64,000 bases of DNA from an uncultured Pseudomonadota bacterium (GCA_902597385.1 CACJXQ010000004.1:28428-92427), one strand, 5' to 3'. Positions 18,842-28,331 are shown, counted from the first letter of the stretch. The notes: generated by a model not told the origin, from the letters alone. Translations and numbers: made by a program.

Positions 18842-20287
18842 CTATCCGGTATTGTTCTTAAACCCCACGAAGATATTTCGTTCGCCGCGCCTAATGAGGA
18901 GTAAGGCATACTCAGCCACAATCTCATCTCTCAGCAAATTGATGCATTGATTTGGATCCTTTGCAGGCTGATTGTTTACTTGTACTATGATATCTCCGGG
19001 TTCTAGTCCAGCTTTGTCAGCAGCTCCTTCAACTTTTACTTTAGTGACTAGTACGCCCGACTGCTCTTCATTAATTCTCAGTCGATTTCTTAAAGCTGGA
19101 GTTATTTCAGATAGCTCTATCCCGAGATCACCATCGGCCATGTTTCTTGAGATTCTTGTTCCGTCTTGCTCTCCTAATCTAGCTTGTTCTTCCAGGGTAA
19201 CTAATAGAGTTTTATCAATACTGTTTCTAACTAGCTCTAGTTTATAAGCTACACCCGGTTTAGATTTTGCCACTAATCTGCTCAGATCATCTGGGGACCT
19301 TATGGATTGTTCGTCGAATGCCGTTACGACATCGCCAGCTTTGAGGCCTGCTAGTTGAGCAGGAGTTTTATCTTGAACTTGTGTTATGAGAACACCGTTT
19401 CTGTTTTTTAGTTTTAGCGCTTCGGTAAGGTCTTGATTTAACGCTTGCATATTGATTCCGAGATAGCCTCTTTTGACATATTTAAAAGTTCTTAAATCTT
19501 GTATGATGCGATTGGCATCATTAGAGGGGATCGCGAATCCTATCCCGATATTGCCGCCGGTAGGCGAATAAATGGCTGTACTGACTGCTATCACCTTTCC
19601 ATCCATATTCAAAACAGGTCCTCCAGAATTCCCGCTGTTGATGGGAGCGTCTATCTGGAGGAAGTCATCATAACGGCCCATTTTCAAATCACGACCTTTA
19701 GCAGAAATAATACCGGAGGTGGCGGTTCCCGTCAGGCCAAACGGACTACCAATGGCCAAGACAGAATCTCCAATACGGATAGCGTTTGAGTCTCCGAACT
19801 CAATGTGAGGTAAGTTGCTTCCCTCTACTTTGAGAACAGCCAGATCAGAACTTTTATCTAAACCAATTAACTTGGCTTTTTTTGTTTGAGAATTGGAGAA
19901 TTTCACAGAAATAGTATCAGCTTCAGCTATTACATGGGCGTTCGTGACAATGAGACCGTCAGCGCTGATCAGGAATCCGGAACCTATACCCATGCCTGGT
20001 GCTCTTCTGTTAGGAGAATGCTCTTGACCAAAGTGTGGACTGTATCCTCTGTGTCTTTTCTTTTGGCTAAAAGCGTCGTAGGGGGGTATTCCAGTTTGAT
20101 AGCCTTCGCGTTTAGTTTGAATTTGCACTACGGCTTTACTACTTTCCTCAACAATATCCGCTAAACTACCAGGGTTTGCGTAGGTGTTTGAAACACCAGA
20201 TAAAAGGATGAAGATCCAGCAAGCTATATGTTTTGAAGTTATTTTATAGTACTCAAACAGTTCAAAAAGGGGTGTGCTCTTTGACAT
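18842..20287 (-). CDS. DegP/DegQ-family periplasmic serine protease (Do family)
   Basis: A 481-residue trypsin-like HtrA protease that degrades or refolds misfolded envelope proteins in the periplasm. A long N-region precedes a hydrophobic stretch (about residues 20-31) and a signal cleavage site near NTYA-NP. The catalytic triad is His118 (TNAHVIAEAD), Asp148 (SSDLAVLK) and Ser221 (NSGNSGGPV). Two PDZ domains follow, the first after RGYLGINMQ and the second from about residue 385 with the ligand loop near LGIEL and KAGLEPGDIIVQV. Its start has an AGGAG site. It is divergent from a two-component system, with two hairpins in the shared leader. DegP, DegQ and MucD cannot be told apart here. Confidence 0.94.
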   Translation of the reverse strand: MSKSTPLFELFEYYKITSKHIACWIFILLSGVSNTYANPGSLADIVEESSKAVVQIQTKREGYQTGIPPYDAFSQKKRHRGYSPHFGQEHSPNRRAPGMGIGSGFLISADGLIVTNAHVIAEADTISVKFSNSQTKKAKLIGLDKSSDLAVLKVEGSNLPHIEFGDSNAIRIGDSVLAIGSPFGLTGTATSGIISAKGRDLKMGRYDDFLQIDAPINSGNSGGPVLNMDGKVIAVSTAIYSPTGGNIGIGFAIPSNDANRIIQDLRTFKYVKRGYLGINMQALNQDLTEALKLKNRNGVLITQVQDKTPAQLAGLKAGDVVTAFDEQSIRSPDDLSRLVAKSKPGVAYKLELVRNSIDKTLLVTLEEQARLGEQDGTRISRNMADGDLGIELSEITPALRNRLRINEEQSGVLVTKVKVEGAADKAGLEPGDIIVQVNNQPAKDPNQCINLLRDEIVAEYALLLIRRGERNIFVGFKNNTG

Positions 20288-20310
20288 GACATCAAACTCC
20301 TATTAAAAGT

Positions 20311-20333
20311 GGCAGAGCTCATTGAGCTCTGCC
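20311..20333 (-). other. Near-perfect hairpin in the leader of the DegP/Q gene
   Basis: An 11-base inverted repeat (ggcagagctca and its complement) with a one-base centre, 23 to 45 bases upstream of the protease start codon. As DNA it is an operator-like palindrome; as RNA it would form a strong stem in the leader. There is no T-tract after it on either strand. Confidence 0.6.
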
Positions 20334-20342
20334 ATTGGGTTT

Positions 20343-20363
20343 GCCACCCGCTAATTGGGTGGC
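20343..20363. other. Second hairpin in the protease/regulator intergenic region
   Basis: A perfect 7-base inverted repeat, gccaccc and gggtggc, with a 7-base loop, 9 bases from the first hairpin. The word attgggt occurs once between the two hairpins and again inside this one (20334 and 20354). Regulatory use is inference; an attenuator or binding site for the adjacent response regulator are the two obvious options. Confidence 0.5.
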
Positions 20364-20500
20364 TGGGGGATTGAAAACAAATATACATAAGCTACGATTA
20401 CTTCTAGGTGAATGGATTATTAAAAATTTGTAATGTAAGGATCCTTTTTGCCGAAATGATTGTGAGCTAAGGTTAATTTTTTTGATTGGTATGGTAGCGA

Positions 20501-21175
20501 ATGAAAATACTAGTAGTTGAGGATGACGTAGAAACCCTAGAATTTGTGAAAAAAGGGTTTTTTGAAGAGGGGCATTCAGTTGATTCCAGTGCTAATGGCC
20601 AGGAAGGGTTGCTTATGGCTAGCACTTCCGATTACGACTTGATAGTTCTCGACAGAATGCTACCTGGTCTTGATGGATTGAGCGTCGTCCGAACCTTACG
20701 TGCAAATAGTAGCCAGGTCCCCATATTGATTTTAAGCGCCTTGAGTGAGGTGGATCAGAGAGTCGAAGGGTTAGAGGCGGGCTGTGATGATTATTTAATT
20801 AAGCCCTTTGCTTTTAGTGAACTAAAGGCAAGATGTAATATTCTGATGAAGCGCCCAAAGGCATCCGATCAAATCACTTTATTAGAGACTACGAGTCTTA
20901 AAATGGATCTGGTCAATCGTAAGGTGACTCGCGGTGAGACTGAAATAGATCTGAAACCTAGAGAATTTAGATTATTGGAGTTTTTGTTGCGTCATGCTGG
21001 CGAGGTGGTGACTCGAACGATGTTGCTAGAACATGTTTGGGATTACCATTTTGATCCTCAAACTAACGTAATAGATGTGCATATTAGTCGACTAAGAAAT
21101 AAATTGGATAAAGACTTTTCAAATCAACTATTAGAGACGGTCAGGGGTGCTGGCTATCGTTTATCAAAGGACTAA
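20501..21175 (+). CDS. OmpR/PhoB-family response regulator
   Basis: A 224-residue two-component regulator. The receiver domain has acidic Glu7-Asp8-Asp9, phosphoacceptor Asp51 in IVLDRMLPG and Lys101 in YLIKPF. The C-terminal winged helix includes LKPREFRLLEFLLRH, the recognition helix region around TMLLEHVWDYHFDPQTN, and the wing LETVRGAGYRL. It resembles the QseB/CusR/PcoR branch. The kinase gene follows after 5 bases. The divergent DegP/Q-type protease gene is the obvious candidate target, as in CpxR- and MprA-type envelope-stress systems, and the protein may also control its own gene. Confidence 0.95.
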   Translation: MKILVVEDDVETLEFVKKGFFEEGHSVDSSANGQEGLLMASTSDYDLIVLDRMLPGLDGLSVVRTLRANSSQVPILILSALSEVDQRVEGLEAGCDDYLIKPFAFSELKARCNILMKRPKASDQITLLETTSLKMDLVNRKVTRGETEIDLKPREFRLLEFLLRHAGEVVTRTMLLEHVWDYHFDPQTNVIDVHISRLRNKLDKDFSNQLLETVRGAGYRLSKD

Positions 21176-21180
21176 ATCCG

Positions 21181-22557
21181 TTGGTGAAGACATTTAGAAA
21201 ATTATCTCGCACATTGACGTTCAGGCTCACCCTGTACTTTAGTTTTTTCTTGGGCGTTTCCCTAAGCCTATTGGCCTTATTTTTCTATTGGACATCCATT
21301 GGTCTTTTAGTAAGGGAGACTGACGCAGCGCTTACTGCAGAAATTAATTCCTTGGCTGAACAATACAATGAAAGGGGTTTGGACAGGCTGGCTAATGTAA
21401 TTAGATTCCGAATAAAGCAAGAAGAGAATCGTAAAACAGATATGGTTTATGCACTAGCAAATCGTAGCGGTCGAGTTGTTGTGGGCAATTTAGCTGATTG
21501 GCCAAAGTTTGTTCTGGATTCGAATGGAAGAACAGAGTTTGGTCATCAATACCAAGGCAAATTAACGAAGACCAGGGCTAGGGTTTTTCTGCTCCAGGCG
21601 GGTGCGACCTTATTGGTCGGGAGAAACATTGAGCAGATAGAGAAGCTTAGAACTACATTTGCTAGATCTATCTACGGGGCTATCCTTCTGACGGTGATGC
21701 TAGCGATTGTTAGTGCGGTATTTTTAGGCAGAAAAATGTTTGCTCGAATAGAAAGTTTTACTTCTGTGACTAAAGCTATAATGGAAGGAAAGTTGGATAA
21801 GAGAGTGGGGGTGACTGGATCTTTAGATGAATTCGATGTTTTAGCAGCGCATTTAAACTCCATGCTTGATAGATTAGAAAATTTGGTATCCGGCGTACGC
21901 CACGTTTCTGACAACATTGCGCATGATATGCGGACACCTCTTACTCGTCTCAGGAATAAGATAGAGAGTGTGGCAAGGCTATCTGAAGGTAAAATCAAAT
22001 CCGATTTAGAGGAGTGTGTTGCGGAGGCGGATCATATTTTGAAAATGTTTTCGTCTTTACTTCGGATAGCTCGAATTGAATCTGGTAGTTATGGGGGAAC
22101 TTTTGAACCAGTAGACTTGAGTGTGGTTGCGACGGACGCCATTGAACTTTATCAAGGTACTGCAGAAGAGAAGGATGTCGTTATTGTTGGTGAAATCGAC
22201 TCGATTGTTGCATGTCATGGCGACAGAAACCTCTTGTTTCAGCTAATGGCAAACCTGATTGATAACGCTGTCAAGTATACCCAAGTGGGTTCTTCCGTTT
22301 CCGTGGTGATAAAAAAACAAAATGAAGAAATTTTTATTATTGTGGCAGATGACGGGCCGGGTGTGAAAGAAGAAGACTATCAGAGGATGTTGGATAGATT
22401 CGTTCGCTTGGACCCTAGCAGAAGCCTTTCAGGAAGCGGATTAGGATTAAGTTTGGTTAAAGCGGTAGTTGAATTGCACAACGGTGCTCTAGCTTTTTCT
22501 GATAACAACCCCGGATTGCGCGTTCAGATAGCGTTTCCTCCATCAACTCTACGTTAG
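21181..22557 (+). CDS. Membrane sensor histidine kinase
   Basis: A 458-residue kinase partner of the preceding regulator. One membrane helix lies at about residues 15-41, a roughly 120-residue periplasmic sensor follows, and a second helix at about 160-182 leads to a HAMP linker (GRKMFARIESFTSVTKAI). The dimerisation helix carries His248 in AHDMRTPLTRLRNKIE. The ATPase domain shows the N box NLIDNAVKYTQ, the G1 box VADDGPGVKEED and the G2 box GSGLGLSLVKAV. The start is a TTG at 21181, or the GTG at 21184; either gives the same protein apart from one residue. The periplasmic part has no sensor motif I recognise. Confidence 0.93.
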   Translation: MVKTFRKLSRTLTFRLTLYFSFFLGVSLSLLALFFYWTSIGLLVRETDAALTAEINSLAEQYNERGLDRLANVIRFRIKQEENRKTDMVYALANRSGRVVVGNLADWPKFVLDSNGRTEFGHQYQGKLTKTRARVFLLQAGATLLVGRNIEQIEKLRTTFARSIYGAILLTVMLAIVSAVFLGRKMFARIESFTSVTKAIMEGKLDKRVGVTGSLDEFDVLAAHLNSMLDRLENLVSGVRHVSDNIAHDMRTPLTRLRNKIESVARLSEGKIKSDLEECVAEADHILKMFSSLLRIARIESGSYGGTFEPVDLSVVATDAIELYQGTAEEKDVVIVGEIDSIVACHGDRNLLFQLMANLIDNAVKYTQVGSSVSVVIKKQNEEIFIIVADDGPGVKEEDYQRMLDRFVRLDPSRSLSGSGLGLSLVKAVVELHNGALAFSDNNPGLRVQIAFPPSTLR

Positions 22558-22574
22558 GTTATGTAGAGTTGATG
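22541..22574 (+). terminator. Likely terminator at the end of the histidine kinase gene
   Basis: A perfect 12-base stem, catcaactctac paired with gtagagttgatg, with a 10-base loop. It overlaps the last codons and stop of the kinase gene and is followed by ggctttctcc, only a short T-run. It lies in the convergent gap to the gene at 22598 and could act on both strands; efficiency is uncertain. Confidence 0.6.
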
Positions 22575-22597
22575 GGCTTTCTCCGCTTGTAGACTGC

Positions 22598-22942
22598 TTA
22601 GCCTTCTTCGACTTCTTTTACGGCGCTGGAGTAGGGGGCGTTATCTTCTAAAGATTCAGCCTCAAGTTCTATCTCGATAATTCTCAATATTTCGCTTAAG
22701 TAGATTTCTCGTCTATTAGCGCGAGATTCAAGCACCTGAGTGGAAGGTTCGTAACCTTCTATTTCGGAGATTTTCAATAGACCTTTCTTTTCTAAAAGTT
22801 GTTCTATTGTATCAACTCTGTCCATCAATACGGACGTCTCTCCGGCTAAACCCATTATCATCGACACAAGTTTGTCGACATTTGGATCTTCGAAGAAATA
22901 AGGCCTCTCCCCCTTTGCTTTTCTTTTTAGTACTCTATCCAC
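22598..22942 (-). CDS. Small helical protein of unknown function
   Basis: A 114-residue acidic protein that I do not recognise. It begins with a basic segment (RVLKRKAKGERPYFFEDP), followed by predicted helices with heptad-like hydrophobics (LVSMIMGLAGETSVLMDRV, IEQLLEKKGLL) and an acidic tail. The start is a GTG at 22942 with a GGAA site. It lies 5 bases after the methyltransferase gene on the same strand, so the two are probably translated together, and a small partner or regulatory subunit of the methyltransferase is the simplest guess. Confidence 0.7.
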   Translation of the reverse strand: MDRVLKRKAKGERPYFFEDPNVDKLVSMIMGLAGETSVLMDRVDTIEQLLEKKGLLKISEIEGYEPSTQVLESRANRREIYLSEILRIIEIELEAESLEDNAPYSSAVKEVEEG

Positions 22943-22947
22943 GCTAA

Positions 22948-24129
22948 CTATTTCCAGTTACCATAAATAAACCATTGACCTCCTCCTCCAAAGTCGCCAC
23001 CTTGGAAGACCTCTGAGCGCTTAACTTTCTCTATTTGGAACGCGCTAGGTATTAGTGTTTCGATTTTTTTACCGAGATCGAACCCCGAATTTTTTGAGAG
23101 ATTGTCTAAATCGATTTCGTGCGAACGCGACCAGAAAGGCTCATTGTTGTTTCTCGTATCCCAATCAAGCATGAAGGCGTCGAAAGGGCTCATCCCTTTA
23201 TATGGAGGAGTTTCAGCATGAATCATCACTCCGTTTTTTCTAAGGACTCTATGGCACTCACTAATAATGTTTTGGATTGCTTTTCCTGAAGTTTCATGGA
23301 GGAGTATATGGGATACCACTAGGTCGAAGTGTCCATCCGGAAAATCAAGTTTCTCGGCGTTTTGTTGAGAAAAATGAATCGGAGCCTCCATATCTTGAGC
23401 CCTCGCATGCGCGTAACGAAGCATAGGTGCTGCCACATCTACTGCGTGCACCTCAGCGTTTTTGAATGCCTTGCAGTAGGGAACTGTGCTGTGACCCACA
23501 GAGCATCCTAAATCGAGGATCCTAAGCGGTTTGAAATCAGGGTGGTTTTCCTTCAACCACAGTACTATGCTTGCTCCCATATCATCATTGAAAGGCCCCA
23601 TTTGTCCCATCGCATAAATGTGCACGGCTCTATCATAAACCATGCCTGGGGACGCGTCATTTTCGCCGAACTCGGAGTGATAGCCTCCGGGTTGACAATG
23701 GATGTCAACAGCCTTGTGGTAACGGGGAACCTCGAGATTTTCATCCAGTTTTAAAGTGCCTTGATTCGATTCGCCGTTACTCAGGTGAATTTCCTCATTT
23801 AATGCTGTAAATCGCTTCTCAACAGGAATTTGGCAGGAAGACCACATCATTTCTTGGCTTGTCCGGAGAAGTGAACTGAACATTTGGTAGTAGGGATCTT
23901 TTACCATTAAATCTCGTACTTCGAATCTGTCTCCAGGCTCCCTGTTTTGACTCTTTTCGAACTTGGGCTTAATAGTCTTTTCGTATCGTTCTCTGTTGCC
24001 AGCATGAATGTTTTTCACTAAGTATTCTTTATACGATCGAACGAAGTCTTGCCGGGCTTTCTCATCGTGATTAGTAGATGCTAAAAACCTATGATTAGTT
24101 TGCTCAGTTACCGATGTGTTTTCGCTCAT
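22948..24129 (-). CDS. Class I SAM-dependent methyltransferase
   Basis: A 393-residue protein with a long N-terminal region (about 190 residues) that is not part of the catalytic fold, then a Rossmann methyltransferase domain: motif I RILDLGCSVGHSTVP, acidic end of strand 2 AEVHAVDVAAPML, then AEKLDFPDGHFDLVVSHILLHE and HRVLRKNGVMIHAETPP. The pattern is of the small-molecule Methyltransf_11 type. Substrate unknown. The ATG has a GGGAG site. A small unknown protein is encoded 5 bases downstream, and HyuA is divergent 224 bases upstream. That gap holds only AT-rich sequence with no clear operator. Confidence 0.85.
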   Translation of the reverse strand: MSENTSVTEQTNHRFLASTNHDEKARQDFVRSYKEYLVKNIHAGNRERYEKTIKPKFEKSQNREPGDRFEVRDLMVKDPYYQMFSSLLRTSQEMMWSSCQIPVEKRFTALNEEIHLSNGESNQGTLKLDENLEVPRYHKAVDIHCQPGGYHSEFGENDASPGMVYDRAVHIYAMGQMGPFNDDMGASIVLWLKENHPDFKPLRILDLGCSVGHSTVPYCKAFKNAEVHAVDVAAPMLRYAHARAQDMEAPIHFSQQNAEKLDFPDGHFDLVVSHILLHETSGKAIQNIISECHRVLRKNGVMIHAETPPYKGMSPFDAFMLDWDTRNNNEPFWSRSHEIDLDNLSKNSGFDLGKKIETLIPSAFQIEKVKRSEVFQGGDFGGGGQWFIYGNWK

Positions 24130-24353
24130 TATTTGTCACTCCCTACCAATTTCAAAAGTACTGATCTTCTACTAGCAATTCTATGATAGCAGACATGTAA
24201 CTTCTGTTTAAGAAGCTATTTGGACCATCCCTAAAAGGAGTTCAGATAAGTAGAAAAATAAAAAAATAGGGTCATATCCATTAATAACTTTCATTCTGTC
24301 ATTAAATCTCCGAGAATAAGGCCTTAAAAACCGGGATAATTAGGAGAAACCGA

Positions 24354-26405
24354 TTGACTCAGACCTATAGGTTGGGTGTGGACGTTGGGGGCACTTTCAC
24401 AGATGTGCTCCTTATAAACGAAGACAATGGCGAGCTTTTTTCCGCTAAGGTACCTTCGACTCCTATGGATTCATCTGTAGGGGTGCTCAATGGTATTGAT
24501 AAAGTATGTCGGGCGGCGAGGATTAACGCTAACGATGTATCAAAAGTCATGCACGGTACTACAGTCGCAACTAATACCGTGCTTACGGGAACCGGTGCTA
24601 AGGTGGGCCTAATAGTCACAAAAGGCTATCGCCAAATTTTACAGATAGCTAGATCATTTGTTCCTGGAGGTTTGGGGGCTTGGGTTATTTATAATAAATC
24701 GGAACCTATGGCTCCTCTTGAATTGACTGCTGAAGTGGATGAAAGGATAGGAAGCGACGGAACAGTCGTCATTCCTTTTAATGAAGATGCATTTGAAAAG
24801 GCTGTGAATGAATTAAAAAATGAAGGGATAGAAGCACTCACTATTTGCTTAATCAATTCTTTTGCAAATCAAGAACACGAATTGAAGGCCAAGGTTCTTG
24901 CTGAGAACATGTTGCCTGGTGTTCCAGTATCTATATCTTCCGAGGTGATCCCTGAAATGCAGGAATATGAACGAGCTATTACCACAGTGGCGAATTCTTA
25001 TGTCAGACCAAAAGTACAGTACTATATCGATAATTTAGCGGCGGAACTCACGGATAGAATGGGTGATGTGAAGTTGGATATCTTACGTTCCGACGGAGGG
25101 TTATCCTCGGCAGTGAATGCCTCAAATTTTCCCGTAAACTTACTGATGAGTGGACCAGCTGGTGGCGTAACTGGTGCTATGTGGGTTGCTGCGAACGCTG
25201 GTTTTAATAATCTGCTGACATTGGACATGGGCGGCACCTCTACAGATGTTGCGTTGATAGAGGGCGGAAATGCACGGCTTCGCAGGGAAACGACGGTGGG
25301 AGATGTGACCGTAAAGGCGCCGTCAGTGGATATAAGAACGGTGGGAGCTGGCGGAGGTTCTGTAGTTCATGTACCAGAGCTAACAGGGGCCCTGCGCGTT
25401 GGGCCTCAAAGTGCTGGCGCTGAGCCAGGTCCCGCTGGTTATGGAAAGGGGGGTATAGAGCCTACCGTGACCGATGCCAACATTGTGCTTGGTTATCTGC
25501 CCGCAAGCGCTCAATTAGGAGGAGATCTGAAATTGAGTTTGGATGCTGCGAAAAATGCATTGAAAGAAGTGTCGGATGCTTTGGATTTGAGCGTCGAAAG
25601 CGCGGCGGAGGGGGTGTATAACATCGTAAATGAAAATATGTTTGGAGCCTTGAGGCTAGTGTCTGTGGAGCAAGGTTATGATCCTAGGGATTTTGCTTTA
25701 ATCGCTTTCGGAGGCGCAGGCCCATTACATGCGAATGCATTGGGTAAGTTAATGGGCTCCTGGCCGGTCATTATTCCGCCTGGGCCGGGCGTGTTGTGTG
25801 CATATGGGGATGCAACTACTAGGACAAGGGAGGAAGCATCTAGAACGATGATACGGTCTGTTGAGACTTTAGAAAGTGAGGAACTACAGGAGATCTTTTA
25901 CGATTTGGCTCGTATTGCGTCTCTGCGATTTGCCGAAGATGAACGAGATTCTACCGAATCGAGTTTTCAAGCAGATCTGAGATATGAAGGCCAAGGCTTA
26001 ACCCTACCGGTTGAAATAACGATAGAAGAGTTAGGCAGCGACTTAGCTTTTTTAAAAGACAAATTCGACACTGTTCACGAGCAACTGTTTACTTTCTCTC
26101 TGACACAAAATGTAGAGATCGTGAATCTTCGAGCTGTTTTGCAAGGTCCACAGCCTCAAGTCAATCAGGTGGACGATACGCCGACGCTTTCAGACGAGGT
26201 ACATGAGTATGGGACACAACTTATCACCTATGACGGAAAACAAACTAATGCACGATTAATCGATCGAAGTAAATTGCAATCAGGTGCTAGGATAAGTGGA
26301 CCGGCAATAATTACTGAAATGGATTCTACGACTTTGGTTCTTCCAGGGTTTGATGCGTTGGTAGATAGTTATTTAAATATTTTGATCAATCCGAGTGAGG
26401 ATTAA
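24354..26405 (+). CDS. Hydantoinase/oxoprolinase family protein, subunit A
   Basis: A 683-residue HyuA-type ATP-binding subunit of the hydantoinase/5-oxoprolinase/acetone-carboxylase superfamily. The actin-like phosphate loop is GVDVGGTFTDVLL at the N-terminus; HGTTVATNTVLTGTGAKVGL, LRSDGGL, LMSGPAGGVTGAMWVA, TLDMGGTSTDVALI and RTVGAGGGSVVHV follow. The start is a TTG with an AGGAG site, 9 bases before the glycine-rich loop. HyuB begins 3 bases after the stop. Family members hydrolyse hydantoins or 5-oxoproline with ATP, and others act on N-methylhydantoin or carboxylate ketones, so the exact ring substrate is not given. Confidence 0.93.
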   Translation: MTQTYRLGVDVGGTFTDVLLINEDNGELFSAKVPSTPMDSSVGVLNGIDKVCRAARINANDVSKVMHGTTVATNTVLTGTGAKVGLIVTKGYRQILQIARSFVPGGLGAWVIYNKSEPMAPLELTAEVDERIGSDGTVVIPFNEDAFEKAVNELKNEGIEALTICLINSFANQEHELKAKVLAENMLPGVPVSISSEVIPEMQEYERAITTVANSYVRPKVQYYIDNLAAELTDRMGDVKLDILRSDGGLSSAVNASNFPVNLLMSGPAGGVTGAMWVAANAGFNNLLTLDMGGTSTDVALIEGGNARLRRETTVGDVTVKAPSVDIRTVGAGGGSVVHVPELTGALRVGPQSAGAEPGPAGYGKGGIEPTVTDANIVLGYLPASAQLGGDLKLSLDAAKNALKEVSDALDLSVESAAEGVYNIVNENMFGALRLVSVEQGYDPRDFALIAFGGAGPLHANALGKLMGSWPVIIPPGPGVLCAYGDATTRTREEASRTMIRSVETLESEELQEIFYDLARIASLRFAEDERDSTESSFQADLRYEGQGLTLPVEITIEELGSDLAFLKDKFDTVHEQLFTFSLTQNVEIVNLRAVLQGPQPQVNQVDDTPTLSDEVHEYGTQLITYDGKQTNARLIDRSKLQSGARISGPAIITEMDSTTLVLPGFDALVDSYLNILINPSED

Positions 26406-26408
26406 AGC

Positions 26409-28265
26409 ATGGTTGCGCAACTGATTGAAGACAATAACGAACCTTTGAGGCAGCAGCCGGTGGATTCGGTTACGCTAGATATAATTGAAAATGCATTAAA
26501 AAACGCTCGATACGAAATGGATGCTGTTTTGTTTCGTACTGCTATGTCGCCTGGAATCAGAGAGCAGCATGATGAGTTTCCCATGATTGCTAATCGAGAC
26601 GGTAAAATGGTAGTGGGGCAGTTTGGTTCGTTTATTCACGGTTTTATGAGCAGCTATAATGGAACCATAGAAGAAGGCGATGTGTTTTTAACGACAGATC
26701 CTTATTCTTGTGATGGTGCTATTAGCCACGCCAATGATTGGCTCGTCCTCATTCCAATATATAAGGAAAAGCGCCTGATAGGTTGGTCTGCAATGTTCGG
26801 GCACATGACAGATATAGGGGGCAAAGTACCAGGAAGTTTACCCACCGATGCGAGACAAATTTTTGAGGAAGGTATTGTGATACCGCCGACAAAAATATAC
26901 AAGCGCGGCCAACTGCAAGAAGATATTTTGAATCTAATTCTGCACAATTGTAGGTTGCCTCATTGGAACCGTAGTGATTTTAATGCAATTGTTGCGGCTT
27001 GTAGGACTGCAGAAAAGAGATGTGTTGAGCTGAGCGGAAGATTCGGGGACGATGTTTTCTTTTCGGCGATGGACGAGTTGCTAGCTAGAAATAAAAGAGC
27101 GATGCGCCAGCTTATTACCAACTCGATTCCAGAGTCTAAAACATATTTTGAAGACTATATATGTGACGACGGAATGGGATATGGTCCGTATAAACTGGCT
27201 TGTACCATGTGGAGGGAAGGAGACAAAGTAATATTCGATTTCAAGGGCACAGACCCTCAGTCGATAGGTTCAATAAACTTCTACCTGAATGAAGAGATGT
27301 TCAAAATGTTTTGCGGTGTGTTTATGATTATGGTTTTTGATCCGCAAATTATGTTCAATGACGGATTTTATGAGTTGATGGAAGTAAGGATTCCGGAAGG
27401 CTCACTTCTAAAACCCAAGTATCCGGCAGCGCTCTCTTGTCGAACCCATGCGTTGGGGAGGGTGTTTGACATCATAGGAGGCTTGCTGGGTCAAGGAGCG
27501 CCGGACTTGATGTGTGCAGCAGGTTTTTCTGACAGCCCCCATTTTATGTACTCAGGCTATGATTCAGAAGGGAAATGGTATCAGCTTTATCAAATTGGTT
27601 TTGGTGGCATACCTGGTAGACCGATGGGTGACGGTGCGGACGGTCATTCGCTTTGGCCTAGCTTTACAAATGTGCCAAATGAGTTTTTGGAAAGCTATTT
27701 TCCTTTACGCATCGAAATTTATGAGACTATTCCCGATTCTGGGGGCGCTGGTTTGAATAGGGGCGGGAATGGTGTCCGAGTAGGATATAAATTCCTAGAA
27801 AAGGGAGAGATATCGATCCATGATGATAGATGGCTTACTTATCCGTGGGGAGTGAATGGAGGGAAACCTGGGAGAAGAAGCCGGAAATTAATAAAGCGTA
27901 TCTCAGGAGATGAAGAACTAGTTCCATCAAAATGTGACCGTTTGCCCGTAGAGAAAGGAGACCTGCTCTTATTTGAAACTTGGGGCGGAGGCGGTTGGGG
28001 AAATCCACTAGATAGAGCGGAAGATAAAATTCTTCTCGATGTGAAGAGGGGTTTGGTCACTGTGGAGGGAGCAAGACAATTTGGCTTGGTAGTAGGAGCA
28101 GATGGAAAAATAAACGCCCGAGGTACTAAAGAACTTAGGGCCTCAATGAGAGAGTCATGCGAAAAACTAGAGCTTTTTGATAAGGGTGGAGATTTGGCTT
28201 CTATAAAGAAGCGTTCTTTGGAGGAAACTGGATTTGAGCCTCCCAAAGATCCTAGCACTAGGTAG
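26409..28265 (+). CDS. Hydantoinase/oxoprolinase family protein, subunit B
   Basis: A 618-residue HyuB-type catalytic subunit, partner of the preceding gene. Recognisable parts are the N-terminal PVDSVTLDIIENALKNARYE, MDAVLFRTAMSPGIREQHDE, NDWLVLIPIYKEKRLIGWSA leading into the metal-site H-x-x-D (GHMTDIGG), and the C-terminal glycine-rich PDSGGAGLNRGGNGVRVGY and ETWGGGGWGNPLDRAEDKIL. A and B subunits normally form a heteromer. Spacing (3 bases) argues for translational coupling. An FAD-linked oxidase follows 66 bases later, possibly on the same transcript, which would fit opening of a cyclic amide and oxidation of the product. Confidence 0.92.
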   Translation: MVAQLIEDNNEPLRQQPVDSVTLDIIENALKNARYEMDAVLFRTAMSPGIREQHDEFPMIANRDGKMVVGQFGSFIHGFMSSYNGTIEEGDVFLTTDPYSCDGAISHANDWLVLIPIYKEKRLIGWSAMFGHMTDIGGKVPGSLPTDARQIFEEGIVIPPTKIYKRGQLQEDILNLILHNCRLPHWNRSDFNAIVAACRTAEKRCVELSGRFGDDVFFSAMDELLARNKRAMRQLITNSIPESKTYFEDYICDDGMGYGPYKLACTMWREGDKVIFDFKGTDPQSIGSINFYLNEEMFKMFCGVFMIMVFDPQIMFNDGFYELMEVRIPEGSLLKPKYPAALSCRTHALGRVFDIIGGLLGQGAPDLMCAAGFSDSPHFMYSGYDSEGKWYQLYQIGFGGIPGRPMGDGADGHSLWPSFTNVPNEFLESYFPLRIEIYETIPDSGGAGLNRGGNGVRVGYKFLEKGEISIHDDRWLTYPWGVNGGKPGRRSRKLIKRISGDEELVPSKCDRLPVEKGDLLLFETWGGGGWGNPLDRAEDKILLDVKRGLVTVEGARQFGLVVGADGKINARGTKELRASMRESCEKLELFDKGGDLASIKKRSLEETGFEPPKDPSTR

Positions 28266-28331
28266 AAAATGTCGCTAATTCAAAGTTTTTAGAGAAGCCC
28301 ACTCAAAATTATAGGATATGGAGAATACATA

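Noticed and set aside
24130..24353. A short AT-rich region with an AAGGAG sequence between the methyltransferase and HyuA genes.
   Set aside because: No start codon with a usable frame follows the site, so I do not call a small gene.
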